A stretch of DNA of 64,000 nt from Pantoea allii (GCF_002307475.1 NZ_NTMH01000054.1:124001-188000); one strand, 5' to 3'. Shown: positions 8,735 through 17,173, numbered from the stretch's first letter. Notes: generated by a model not told the origin, from the sequence alone. Program-made: numbers and translations.

Positions 8735-9565
8735 TTGTCTGTTGAACCTACGCTGATTGCGCAAATCAGCGACTTGCATATTAAAGCCCACGGTCGTCTG
8801 TCGTATAAAAAGGTCGATACCTATAACGCCCTGCTACGGGCGATTAACACCCTGAATGGGCTTAGGCCACGGCCCGATGCCGTGGTGGTAACCGGTGACC
8901 TGGTGGATTTTGGCACGGCGGCAGAGTATCAGACGTTACGGCAGGCGCTGGCAACGCTGGATCTGCCGTTTTATCTGATGGCGGGCAATCATGACGATCG
9001 CCAGGCATTGAGGGCGGCGTTTCCCGATCACCCCTATTTGCAGCAGGGGCCAACGCTCAACTGGCGGCAGGAGGTGAAGGGCATTCAACTGCTGGCGCTC
9101 GACTCCAGCGTGCCGCAGCAGCCGTGGGGCCAGCTTGATGAGCAGCAGCTTAGCTGGCTGGATGCGGCACTGACCGCGTCACCGAGCGTGCCGACGCTGG
9201 TAATGCTGCATCATCCGCCGTTTGCCTGCGGGATCGATCATATGGATCGCCAGCGATTACGCGATCCCGACGCACTGGCGGCGATTGTTGCCCGCCATCC
9301 GCAGACAGAACGCGTGCTGTGCGGCCATGTGCATCGCGCCATTCAGACGCGCTTTGCCGGTACGCTGGCCTGTATTGCGCCTGGCGTCTCCCATCAGGTT
9401 GCGCTGGATTTGCAACCGGATGGGCCCGCAAATTTTGTGCTGGAACCGGCTGGATTTTTGCTCCATCGCTGGCATCCACAGCAGGGAATGACGACGCATC
9501 AATGTGCCATTGGTGACTATGACGGGCCATGGCCTTTTTATGACCAAAACGGTTTAATCGATTAA
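8735..9565 (+). CDS. GpdQ/CpdA-like binuclear metallophosphodiesterase
   Basis: Predicted cytoplasmic phosphodiesterase of the calcineurin-like class III family, 276 residues. All five metal-binding blocks are present in order: DLH (13-15), GDLVD (54-58), GNHDD (84-88), MLHHPP and GHVHR. Over its length it resembles the glycerophosphodiesterase GpdQ (about 274 residues), including GHxH and the C-terminal GPWPFYDxN. The start is TTG 8735, supported by AAGGAG at 8722-8727; no ATG fits. As the last gene of the importer operon it probably hydrolyses the imported compound, releasing an alcohol plus phosphate ester. Glycerophosphodiesters are a reasonable guess, but cyclic-nucleotide hydrolysis is also possible in this family. 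Confidence 0.86.
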   Translation: MSVEPTLIAQISDLHIKAHGRLSYKKVDTYNALLRAINTLNGLRPRPDAVVVTGDLVDFGTAAEYQTLRQALATLDLPFYLMAGNHDDRQALRAAFPDHPYLQQGPTLNWRQEVKGIQLLALDSSVPQQPWGQLDEQQLSWLDAALTASPSVPTLVMLHHPPFACGIDHMDRQRLRDPDALAAIVARHPQTERVLCGHVHRAIQTRFAGTLACIAPGVSHQVALDLQPDGPANFVLEPAGFLLHRWHPQQGMTTHQCAIGDYDGPWPFYDQNGLID

Positions 9566-9620
9566 AGGCCGTACAGGCTGACTTTTTGGTGAATGCCGCG
9601 CTTAAACCTGCTCAAATTGT

Positions 9621-9650
9621 CCTACTGCGTGTAGACTTACACGCAGTAGG
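9621..9650. other. Perfect 13-bp inverted repeat with 4-base loop
   Basis: Arms CCTACTGCGTGTA (9621-9633) and TACACGCAGTAGG (9638-9650) are perfectly complementary with loop GACT. It lies 56 bases after the phosphodiesterase stop and 71 bases before the diguanylate cyclase ATG. No run of T follows on either strand, so a classical intrinsic terminator is not clear. It could end the ABC operon transcript, protect its 3' end, or act as an operator for the next gene. Confidence 0.7.
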
Positions 9651-9720
9651 ACCGCTATTACCATAAAAACAACAGAGCCAGGCACAGCAAAATGAATCTT
9701 TGCACTGTGGCGTCCACGCC

Positions 9721-11301
9721 ATGCTAATTAATTTCCGTCCCCGGGCGGACTTACGCACGCTTATTGCGCTGCTGGTAATTACCAGTATTGTCATCACGCT
9801 TGCCAATAATTTATATGCGACCTGGCGCGTGCAACGCATGGTGCTGATTGACAGCACGCTGGAAGCCAACCGCGCGTATGCGGCCAAGCTGGCCTCCACC
9901 AGTGAGGTTTTTTTCCGTCTGGCGCAGTCTCAACTGCACTTTAGTGCCAATGTACTGGGAAAAGATTTCAATAATGCGTCACTGCTCAAAGCGGAAGTTA
10001 ACCGTTTACGTGAACAGACCGACAGTTTCAACTCTGTCGCCGTGGTGGATGAAAACGGCAACGTTCAGGCGATATCACCTGAATCCCTGACCTTAACGGG
10101 GATGCATCTGACCAGCGATGCGGCCCGCGAAGCGCTGCAAACCCGACAGCCGTTAATTAGCAAACCGACGGTTTCCGCTGCGAATAACCTGCTTATTTTT
10201 GTCTCATGGCCGATCTGGAATAATCAGGGACGCTATCTGGGTTATATTGGCGGCACGATTTACCTTAAAAAGAAAAGTATTCTGAACGCGCTGCTGGGTG
10301 AACAGTTTTATCGTGACGGCACCAGCGTGTTTGTTCTCGACAGTAATAACCAGGTGCTGTATCACCAGAATCGTCAAATGGTCGGCAAAATTATGCCGCC
10401 GTTGATGAGCGAACGTGAGCGCCAGGAAAAAGATAACGGCTCGCTGGTCTTAACCGAGACCGACAAACCGACCCGGCTGGCGGGTTACGCCATCGTCCCG
10501 ACGACCAGCTGGATGGTGGTGGCACTGAAGCCTGTCGACGTCACGCTGCAACCGCTGTCGGGCCTGCTCCTGAAAGTCCTGAAACGTTCTGTGCCCTTTG
10601 CGCTGCTGACCTTGCTGGTGGCGGTCATTCTGGCGCGGATGATCGCCATGCCGCTCTGGCAGTTGGCCCGCAAGGCCAGCAAAATTGATGCCTCAAGCGC
10701 CACTTATGAAATTGGCGGCATTCGCGCATGGTACTTTGAGGCCGCGCAGGTAAAACGGGCGCTACTCACCGGCATTGGTCTGGTGCAGGATAAAATCGGT
10801 CGCCTGAGCTCCGAAGCACAGACCGATTCACTGACCCTGTTACTGAACCGGCGCGGGCTGAATGCGGTACTCGATTATTACCAGAGCATACGCCAGCCTT
10901 TCGCCGTCCTGGCTCTGGATATCGACCATTTTAAAAGCGTGAATGATAACTGGGGACACGATGTTGGCGATCGGGTGATTCAGCAGGTGGCGCAGGCGCT
11001 ACGGCAGAGCGCCCGGCAGTCGGACGTGGTCAGCCGTAACGGTGGCGAAGAGTTTTTAATGCTGCTGCCGAATACCTCTCTAAAAGAAGCAGAGGCCACG
11101 GCCGAGCGGATTCGGAACAGCATCGCGGAAAAAGAGATTGAGGAAGTCGGTCATATCACCATATCCATCGGTGTGGCCGAATGGGACGCGCGCCGGTTGC
11201 CACTGGAAAGCAGCCTGAAGCGGGCCGATGATGCTCTGTATCAGGCTAAAAACACCGGACGCAACTGCACCGTGGTCGCGAAACGCGTTAAAGCGTCTTA
11301 A
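9721..11301 (+). CDS. Membrane diguanylate cyclase (CACHE-GGDEF)
   Basis: Predicted enzyme that makes the second messenger cyclic di-GMP in response to an extracytoplasmic signal; 526 residues from ATG 9721. One N-terminal membrane helix (about 10-30) precedes a ~250-residue periplasmic sensor that looks like a CACHE domain (VAVVDENGNVQAISPE, LIFVSWPIWNNQGRYLGYIGG). A second helix lies near residues 285-310. The C-terminal GGDEF domain has an intact active site, GGEEF at 441-445, and an RxxD inhibitory site (RQSD, 432-435) exactly five residues before it. The start is uncertain: TTG 9700 is in frame and neither start has a strong ribosome-binding site. The sensed ligand is unknown; the gene may be independent of the ABC operon upstream. 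Confidence 0.9.
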   Translation: MLINFRPRADLRTLIALLVITSIVITLANNLYATWRVQRMVLIDSTLEANRAYAAKLASTSEVFFRLAQSQLHFSANVLGKDFNNASLLKAEVNRLREQTDSFNSVAVVDENGNVQAISPESLTLTGMHLTSDAAREALQTRQPLISKPTVSAANNLLIFVSWPIWNNQGRYLGYIGGTIYLKKKSILNALLGEQFYRDGTSVFVLDSNNQVLYHQNRQMVGKIMPPLMSERERQEKDNGSLVLTETDKPTRLAGYAIVPTTSWMVVALKPVDVTLQPLSGLLLKVLKRSVPFALLTLLVAVILARMIAMPLWQLARKASKIDASSATYEIGGIRAWYFEAAQVKRALLTGIGLVQDKIGRLSSEAQTDSLTLLLNRRGLNAVLDYYQSIRQPFAVLALDIDHFKSVNDNWGHDVGDRVIQQVAQALRQSARQSDVVSRNGGEEFLMLLPNTSLKEAEATAERIRNSIAEKEIEEVGHITISIGVAEWDARRLPLESSLKRADDALYQAKNTGRNCTVVAKRVKAS

Positions 11302-11372
11302 TCGTTAACCGCGTCGGCAGACCTGGCGCTCCGCCCGTGCGGGGAAATCCCGCGGCGGGCCGGGGCGAATCA

Positions 11373-12197
11373 TCAGGAATTGATATGTTCCCGGCAGTAG
11401 CGCCGCTTCCAGCTGGCGGGCGTTAAGCCGGTGTGCTTGCGGAATATCTGGCGAAAATAGCCCACATCATTGAACCCACACTGGCGCGCCACCTCGGTTA
11501 GCGGCAGCTTGTCGCCGATCAGCAATTTTTCTGCCATTAAGACGCGCTGTCGGTGGATGGCTTCCGTCAGCGTCAGGCGAAATACGCGCCGGTAAACGCG
11601 TCCCAGATAATCCGCATTGCAATGCAGCATTTTTGCCAGTGCGGAGGTCGAAAGCGGCAGGTGATACTGGGTACGAATGAGCTGGTTCGCTTTCCAGGCC
11701 AGGTCAACGCCGGGGCTGTCAACGACGTCCTCATGCAGGACGGGAGCGGCGAGCTGCTGGAGGATCAGCAGTAAAATACATTCCAGTGCGACGCTCCGGT
11801 GAATGTTTTCCTGCTCGCTGAGGAACTGCCTGAACAGGGCGATGATATAGGCCGGATCGCCAACGCGGGTATGCTGGGGAAGATGCAGCAGTGCCTGGTG
11901 TAATCCATCTTGAGGCTTCGGCTGTTTCAACCAGTCAAAATGCAGCCAGTAAAATTTCAGATCCGCCGGAAAAATCCCTTCACCCACATGCAAATGCCCG
12001 GGCCTGAGCAGCAGGCTTTCGCCCGCCTGCACGCTATACAGCACGTCATCCTCGCGAATGGTTAACTGACCGCGCTCAACGAAGATGATCTCCCACGAGG
12101 TCAGCCTGCGTGCCGGATGTGTCCCGACACCGCGTGAAATAAACAGCCCGCCATTTTGCACCCGAACCGGAAACGCTATGGATAATTCGAACATCAT
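11373..12197 (-). CDS. AraC-family transcriptional regulator
   Basis: Predicted sugar-responsive activator, 274 residues. An N-terminal cupin-like sensor (about 1-150; LLLRPGHLHVGE) is followed by a C-terminal double helix-turn-helix near residues 170-270, with the family signature VARQCGFNDVGYFRQIFRKHTGLTPASWKRR. The frame has two adjacent ATG codons (12197 and 12194); the ribosome-binding site GGGAAA is weak. It is divergent from the symporter and GH127 glycosidase genes, the usual layout of an AraC-type activator and its target operon, so arabinose or an arabinoside is the likely effector. Direct repeats and a CRP-like site lie in the shared promoter region. Confidence 0.88.
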   Translation of the reverse strand: MMFELSIAFPVRVQNGGLFISRGVGTHPARRLTSWEIIFVERGQLTIREDDVLYSVQAGESLLLRPGHLHVGEGIFPADLKFYWLHFDWLKQPKPQDGLHQALLHLPQHTRVGDPAYIIALFRQFLSEQENIHRSVALECILLLILQQLAAPVLHEDVVDSPGVDLAWKANQLIRTQYHLPLSTSALAKMLHCNADYLGRVYRRVFRLTLTEAIHRQRVLMAEKLLIGDKLPLTEVARQCGFNDVGYFRQIFRKHTGLTPASWKRRYCREHINS

Positions 12198-12236
12198 TAT
12201 TCATTTTCCCGCTGCGACAACCCTGATAATCACCTT

Positions 12237-12276
12237 TGTATCTGATTATTAACAAAAAAACACGAATGTATCTGAT
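12237..12276. promoter_or_regulatory. Pair of 10-bp direct repeats, candidate AraC-type operators
   Basis: TGTATCTGAT occurs at 12237-12246 and again at 12267-12276, offset by exactly 30 bases (close to three helical turns). AraC-family proteins bind direct repeats. The pair lies between the regulator start (12197) and the symporter start (12442), in the only intergenic region shared by both. Assigning it to this regulator is inference. Confidence 0.5.
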
Positions 12277-12286
12277 CCACTTCACA
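12271..12286. promoter_or_regulatory. Candidate CRP site
   Basis: TCTGATCCACTTCACA matches the CRP core TGTGA-N6-TCACA at nine of ten fixed positions. It overlaps the right-hand direct repeat and lies about 155 bases upstream of the symporter start. CRP plus AraC-type control is the classic arrangement for arabinose genes, which makes this plausible. Confidence 0.45.
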
Positions 12287-12441
12287 GTTTGCTTCACAGG
12301 TCGGAATTACCCCGTTTTTATACTTTTTTGTGCTCTTGTTGGTTAACGGATTCCTGACAGAATAAATCGGGTAAGGCGCTAAAACACCAATAAGCCCGCC
12401 AGAAAGCGGGTCATCCTCTCTGTCCTGCATGAGGCGTTTTT

Positions 12442-13842
12442 ATGACTTCTACCACCATCGCTCAGGCCGATCTTAGCCAGTCGGCGACGCAGAGTGCGCT
12501 GTCCCTGCGTGAAAAAATAGGTTACGGGCTGGGAGACGCCGGCGGCACGGTGATCACCTGCCTGATCATGAACTTTCTGACGTTTTTCTACACCGATGTC
12601 TTTGGCTTAACACCTGCGCTGGTTGGCACCCTGTTTATGGCGCTGCGCGTGTTTGATGCGATATCCGATCCGGTGATGGGCGTGATTGCCGACCGTACGC
12701 ATAGCCGATGGGGACGTTTCCGTCCCTGGCAGCTGTGGGTCGCGGTCCCCATTGGCATCATTGGTGTCCTGACGTTCACGGTGCCCGCCGTCAGCATGGA
12801 CATGAAAATCGTCTGGGCGTTTGCCACCTACCTGCTGCTTTCCGTCAGCTATACCGCCATTAATGTGCCCTATTGCGCGCTGATTAACACCATGACCACC
12901 CGCCACACAGAAGTGCTGGCGTGCCAGTCATGGCGGTTTGTGCTGTGCGGCGTGGCCGGATTTCTGGTCTCGGTAGGGCTGCCGTGGCTGGTTTCTGTCT
13001 TAGGTAAGGGGAATGCAGCACTCGGCTATCAGTCTGGCGTCGGCATTTTGTGCGCTCTGGCGGTCGTGATGTTCCTGTGCTGCTTCTTCTGGGTTCGCGA
13101 GCGCGTACCGCTGGACAGCCTGGGCAAGTTTACCCTGCGCGAACATATGGCCGGGCTGCGTAAAAACGATCAGCTGTTACTGATGCTGGTGATGTCGTTT
13201 TTGCTGATTAACGTGTTCAATATCCGTGGCGGCGGCTACATGTACTTCATCACCTATGTGTTACAGGGCAGCACCGCCTACACTTCGCTGTTTTTTACCA
13301 TGGTGACCTTAGCCTCTATCTTAGGCGCGGTCATCGTTAACCCGCTGGCAAAACACATCGACACCGTCCGGCTCTACTACTGGACCAATTGTGTGCTTGC
13401 CGTGCTGGCGGTCGTGATGTGGTTCCTGCCGGTGGGGCCTTCATGGCAGGTATTATGGCTGGTGGTGATCCTCGTCAACGGCGTCATCCTGGGGTTCACG
13501 CTCCCGCTGCACTTTGCCCTGATGGCCTTTGCCGATGACTATGGTGAATGGAAAAACGGCGTCCGCTCATCGGGCATGAATTTCGCGTTTAACCTGTTCT
13601 TTATTAAGCTTGCCTGGGCCTCCAGCGGCGTCATTATCAGCCTGCTGTTCATCCTGGTGGCTTACAAGCCAGGAATCACGCATCAGACACCGGCATCCTT
13701 GCAGGGCATTACCGCAATGGAAACGTTGTTGCCTGCCCTGTTTCATCTGCTGCTGCTATTCGCCATCCGCGCCTGCAAGCTCAATAACCCGATGATGGCG
13801 CAGATTTCCAGCGACCTGCGAATTCGCCATGTCCCGTCCTGA
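12442..13842 (+). CDS. GPH-family sugar:cation symporter (MFS)
   Basis: Inner-membrane symporter of the glycoside-pentoside-hexuronide (GPH) family, 466 residues and about 12 membrane helices. The diagnostic N-terminal region reads KIGYGLGDAGG...FLTFFYTDVFGL, followed by RVFDAISDPVMGVIADRT. The family takes up oligosaccharides or glycosides with Na+ or H+. Its neighbour is a cytoplasmic beta-L-arabinofuranosidase, so it most likely imports beta-L-arabinofuranosides intact. The ATG is preceded by ATGAGG at 12429-12434. The stop lies just before the glycosidase gene, whose ribosome-binding site overlaps it, indicating one operon. Confidence 0.88.
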   Translation: MTSTTIAQADLSQSATQSALSLREKIGYGLGDAGGTVITCLIMNFLTFFYTDVFGLTPALVGTLFMALRVFDAISDPVMGVIADRTHSRWGRFRPWQLWVAVPIGIIGVLTFTVPAVSMDMKIVWAFATYLLLSVSYTAINVPYCALINTMTTRHTEVLACQSWRFVLCGVAGFLVSVGLPWLVSVLGKGNAALGYQSGVGILCALAVVMFLCCFFWVRERVPLDSLGKFTLREHMAGLRKNDQLLLMLVMSFLLINVFNIRGGGYMYFITYVLQGSTAYTSLFFTMVTLASILGAVIVNPLAKHIDTVRLYYWTNCVLAVLAVVMWFLPVGPSWQVLWLVVILVNGVILGFTLPLHFALMAFADDYGEWKNGVRSSGMNFAFNLFFIKLAWASSGVIISLLFILVAYKPGITHQTPASLQGITAMETLLPALFHLLLLFAIRACKLNNPMMAQISSDLRIRHVPS

Positions 13843-13852
13843 GGAGAGTAAA

Positions 13853-15808
13853 ATGTCTGTCAATGAAGTCGATCTGCATAAGCTGACGATTCACGATCCC
13901 TTTCTCGGTCAGTATCAACGACTGGTGCGGGAGGTGGTCATTCCTTATCAATGGGAGGCGCTTAACGATCGGATCGACGAAGCCGATCCCAGCCATGCCA
14001 TCGAAAACTTTCGTATCGCGGCTGGCCAGCAGGAAGGGGAATTTTATGGCATGGTCTTCCAGGACAGCGATGTCGCGAAATGGCTGGAAGCCGTAGCCTG
14101 GTCACTTTGCCAGAAGCCTGATGCAGAACTGGAAAAGACGGCGGATGAGGTGATTGAACTGGTGGCGGCGGCGCAGTGCGAGGATGGTTATCTCAATACC
14201 TACTTCACGGTGAAAGCGCCGGAAGATCGCTGGACGAATCTTGCCGAATGCCATGAGCTGTATTGCGCCGGACACATGATTGAGGCGGGCGTGGCGTTTT
14301 ACCAGGCGACAGGTAAACGCCGTTTACTCGAGGTGGTGTGCAAGCTTGCCGATCACATCGACAGCGTGTTTGGCCCCGGCGAAAATCAGCTGCACGGCTA
14401 CCCAGGCCATCCGGAGATCGAGCTGGCATTGATGCGGCTGTATGAAGTGACCCAGGACCCACGCTATATGGCGCTGGTAGATTATTTTGTCGCGCAGCGG
14501 GGAACGCAGCCTCACTTCTATGATATTGAGTACGAGAAGCGCGGGCAGACCTCCTTCTGGAATACCTATGGCCCGGCCTGGATGGTGAAGGACAAGGCTT
14601 ACAGCCAGGCACATCAACCCCTTGCAGAACAGCAGCACGCGGTGGGACATGCTGTGCGGTTCGTTTATCTGATGACCGGCGTGGCGCACCTTGCGCGCCT
14701 GAGCCAGGACGAAGAAAAACGTCAGGACTGCCTGCGACTGTGGCACAACATGGCGCAGCGGCAACTGTATATTACCGGGGGCATCGGCTCCCAGGGCAGC
14801 GGTGAAGCATTCAGTAGCGATTACGATTTACCGAATGACACGGTTTATGCCGAAAGCTGCGCGTCCATTGGCCTGATGATGTTTGCCAGACGTATGCTGG
14901 AAATGGAAGCCGACAGCCAGTACGCCGACGTGATGGAACGCGCGCTGTATAATACGGTACTGGGCGGCATGGCGCTGGACGGGAAACACTTCTTCTACGT
15001 CAATCCGCTGGAGGTGCACCCGAAAACCCTCAGTTTTAATCATATCTACGATCATGTGAAACCTGTGCGTCAGCGCTGGTTCGGTTGTGCCTGCTGTCCA
15101 CCGAACATTGCCCGTGTGCTGACCTCACTCGGCCACTATATTTATACGCCACGCGAGGATGCGCTTTATATCAATCTCTATGTCGGCAACCGGGTTGAAA
15201 TACCGGTCGGTGAACATACCCTGGGCGTTAGCATAAGCGGTAATTTCCCCTGGGATGAAAAGGTCACCATCAGCATCGATGTCGCGCAGCCTGTGCAACA
15301 TACGCTGGCGTTACGTCTGCCTGACTGGTGTGAGGCGCCGCAGGTAAGCTGTAACGGCGACGTTGTGACCGATCGCGCCCGCAAGGGTTACCTCTACATT
15401 GAGCGACAGTGGCAAGAGGGCGATACGCTGACCCTGACGCTCCCGATGCCGGTGCGCCGGGTTTATGGTAATCCGTTAGTACGTCACGTGGCGGGCAAGG
15501 TGGCGGTTCAGCGCGGCCCGCTGGTGTACTGCCTGGAGCAGGCCGATAACGGCGAGCAGTTACACAATCTGTGGCTGCCCGCGTCGGCATCGTTCACCAC
15601 CATTCAAGGACGCGGTGTTTTTGCGCATAAGGTGTTAATACAGGCTGAAGGGGTGAAAAAAACCGCCAGCGATCCTGAACGCCAGCCGCTGTGGCACTTC
15701 GATCACGCCCCTGCTGCGCAGCAAGCCCAGACGCTGACCTTTATTCCCTGGTTCTGTTGGGCGAACCGGGGAGAAGGGGAGATGCGTATTTGGGTGAATG
15801 AAGCCTGA
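13853..15808 (+). CDS. GH127 beta-L-arabinofuranosidase
   Basis: Glycoside hydrolase family 127 enzyme that removes beta-L-arabinofuranose residues, for example from plant hydroxyproline-rich glycoproteins. It is 651 residues; the characterised Bifidobacterium HypBA1 is 658. The catalytic and zinc residues all have counterparts: acid/base Glu in GSGEAF (residue 318), YAESCASIG supplying Glu334 and Cys336, and the CACCPPN motif with Cys414-Cys415 at the nucleophile/zinc position. The 16-residue gap between the two glutamates matches HypBA1. No signal peptide is present, so it acts in the cytoplasm on substrate brought in by the symporter. ATG 13853 with GAGGAG at 13841-13846 is preferred over ATG 13829 inside the symporter gene. 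Confidence 0.92.
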   Translation: MSVNEVDLHKLTIHDPFLGQYQRLVREVVIPYQWEALNDRIDEADPSHAIENFRIAAGQQEGEFYGMVFQDSDVAKWLEAVAWSLCQKPDAELEKTADEVIELVAAAQCEDGYLNTYFTVKAPEDRWTNLAECHELYCAGHMIEAGVAFYQATGKRRLLEVVCKLADHIDSVFGPGENQLHGYPGHPEIELALMRLYEVTQDPRYMALVDYFVAQRGTQPHFYDIEYEKRGQTSFWNTYGPAWMVKDKAYSQAHQPLAEQQHAVGHAVRFVYLMTGVAHLARLSQDEEKRQDCLRLWHNMAQRQLYITGGIGSQGSGEAFSSDYDLPNDTVYAESCASIGLMMFARRMLEMEADSQYADVMERALYNTVLGGMALDGKHFFYVNPLEVHPKTLSFNHIYDHVKPVRQRWFGCACCPPNIARVLTSLGHYIYTPREDALYINLYVGNRVEIPVGEHTLGVSISGNFPWDEKVTISIDVAQPVQHTLALRLPDWCEAPQVSCNGDVVTDRARKGYLYIERQWQEGDTLTLTLPMPVRRVYGNPLVRHVAGKVAVQRGPLVYCLEQADNGEQLHNLWLPASASFTTIQGRGVFAHKVLIQAEGVKKTASDPERQPLWHFDHAPAAQQAQTLTFIPWFCWANRGEGEMRIWVNEA

Positions 15809-15823
15809 CGCCTGAAAACGACC

Positions 15824-15857
15824 CACAGCAGGCCGGGCGTATTGCTGGCCTGCTGTG
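15824..15857. terminator. Inverted repeat after the GH127 gene
   Basis: Arms CACAGCAGGCC (15824-15834) and GGCCTGCTGTG (15847-15857) form an 11-bp stem with a 12-base loop, starting 16 bases after the glycosidase stop. Position fits a transcript end, but there is no T-run, so an intrinsic terminator is only possible. The remaining bases to perM (15858-16069) contain no gene I can support. Confidence 0.45.
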
Positions 15858-16069
15858 AAGATAACGACCCTGTCGGCGAGGATTCGCCTGCCAGCGCGCA
15901 ACGGCGGGAAGCCTGAGGCCGGGGGGAATGGTGCCGCACGCACCTTCACCGCGTGCCGTTTTTCATCATCCGTTAGCGCCTGTCAGGTCACGGACTGATT
16001 TTCACGTCTTTCCAGCACCAGAATATCCGGTACAATCATTGCCCTTTCTGACCTTATGGACCTGACGGC

Positions 16070-17140
16070 ATGCTGGCTTTATTGATTCAATGGTACAAAC
16101 GCCGTTTTAGCGATCCCCAGGCGATTGGCCTGCTGGTGATTCTGCTGGCGGGGTTCTGCATTCTTTTCTTCCTGAGCGGGTTACTGGCCCCCTTACTGGT
16201 GGCGGTGGTACTGGCTTATCTGCTTGAATGGCCAACGGTACGGCTGCAACGCATTGGCTGTACGCGTAGCTGGGCGACCAGCATTGTGTTGGTGCTGTTT
16301 GCCGGAATTCTGCTGGTTCTGGTGTTGATCGTCGCGCCCGTGGCCTGGCAACAGGGCATCAACCTGACGCGAGATCTGCCTAACATGCTGAACAAACTCT
16401 ATCAGTATGCGGCGGGGTTACCGCGACGTTTTCCCGCCCTGGTCGATGCCGGCATCATTGATGTCATCGTCGAGAATCTGCGCGGTCGTCTCAGCGGCGT
16501 GGGCGATTCTCTGGTGAAGTATTCCCTGGCATCGCTGGTGGGATTAATGACCCTGATGATTTACCTGGTGCTGGTGCCGCTGATGGTGTTCTTTCTGCTG
16601 AAGGATAAAGAGCAGATGCTGAGTGCCGTGCGACGCGTCCTGCCGCGTAACCGTGGGCTGGCGGGTGAAGTATGGCAGGAGATGAATCAGCAAATCACCA
16701 ACTACATTCGTGGCAAAGTGTTGGAGATGGTGGTGGTGGGCATCGCCAGTTGGCTGGCATTTATGTTCCTCGGCCTCAACTATTCGCTTCTGTTGGCCGT
16801 GCTGGTGGGCGTTTCAGTTCTGATTCCTTACATTGGCGCGATGCTGGTGACCATCCCGGTTATTGGCGTGGGCTTATTCCAATGGGGGCTGGATAGCGAG
16901 TTCTGGACGCTGCTTACCGTCTATCTGGTGATTCAGGCGCTGGACGGCAATGTGCTGGTGCCCATTTTGTTCTCAGAGGCGGTCAATCTTCATCCGCTGG
17001 TTATCATCTTATCGGTGGTGATCTTTGGCGGGATGTGGGGATTCTGGGGCGTGTTTTTTGCGATTCCGCTCGCAACCCTGGTCAAGGCGGTGGTGCACGC
17101 CTGGCCTGAGGCCACGCTGGATGAAACGCTGAATCGTTAA
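16070..17140 (+). CDS. perM: AI-2E-family permease PerM
   Basis: Inner-membrane protein of the AI-2 exporter/TerC-like (AI-2E, UPF0118) family, 356 residues (E. coli PerM 353). It has about seven to eight hydrophobic helices, with the family motifs LVPLMVFFLLKDKEQM near the middle and GGMWGFWGVFFAIPLATLVKA near the C terminus. Function is uncharacterised for PerM itself. In E. coli it is divergent from bepA; here the two are separated by the accessory block, so this gene marks the return to backbone order. A strong hairpin follows the stop before convergent bcp. Confidence 0.93.
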   Translation: MLALLIQWYKRRFSDPQAIGLLVILLAGFCILFFLSGLLAPLLVAVVLAYLLEWPTVRLQRIGCTRSWATSIVLVLFAGILLVLVLIVAPVAWQQGINLTRDLPNMLNKLYQYAAGLPRRFPALVDAGIIDVIVENLRGRLSGVGDSLVKYSLASLVGLMTLMIYLVLVPLMVFFLLKDKEQMLSAVRRVLPRNRGLAGEVWQEMNQQITNYIRGKVLEMVVVGIASWLAFMFLGLNYSLLLAVLVGVSVLIPYIGAMLVTIPVIGVGLFQWGLDSEFWTLLTVYLVIQALDGNVLVPILFSEAVNLHPLVIILSVVIFGGMWGFWGVFFAIPLATLVKAVVHAWPEATLDETLNR

Positions 17141-17143
17141 ACG

Positions 17144-17173
17144 TTCAGGGCGCGGTAGATGCCGCGCCCTGAA
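17144..17173. terminator. Bidirectional terminator between perM and bcp
   Basis: TTCAGGGCGCGG (17144-17155) and CCGCGCCCTGAA (17162-17173) form a perfect 12-bp GC-rich stem with a six-base loop, filling the 37-base gap between two convergent genes. Position and stem strength support a shared terminator, although T-runs are weak on both sides. Confidence 0.75.
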
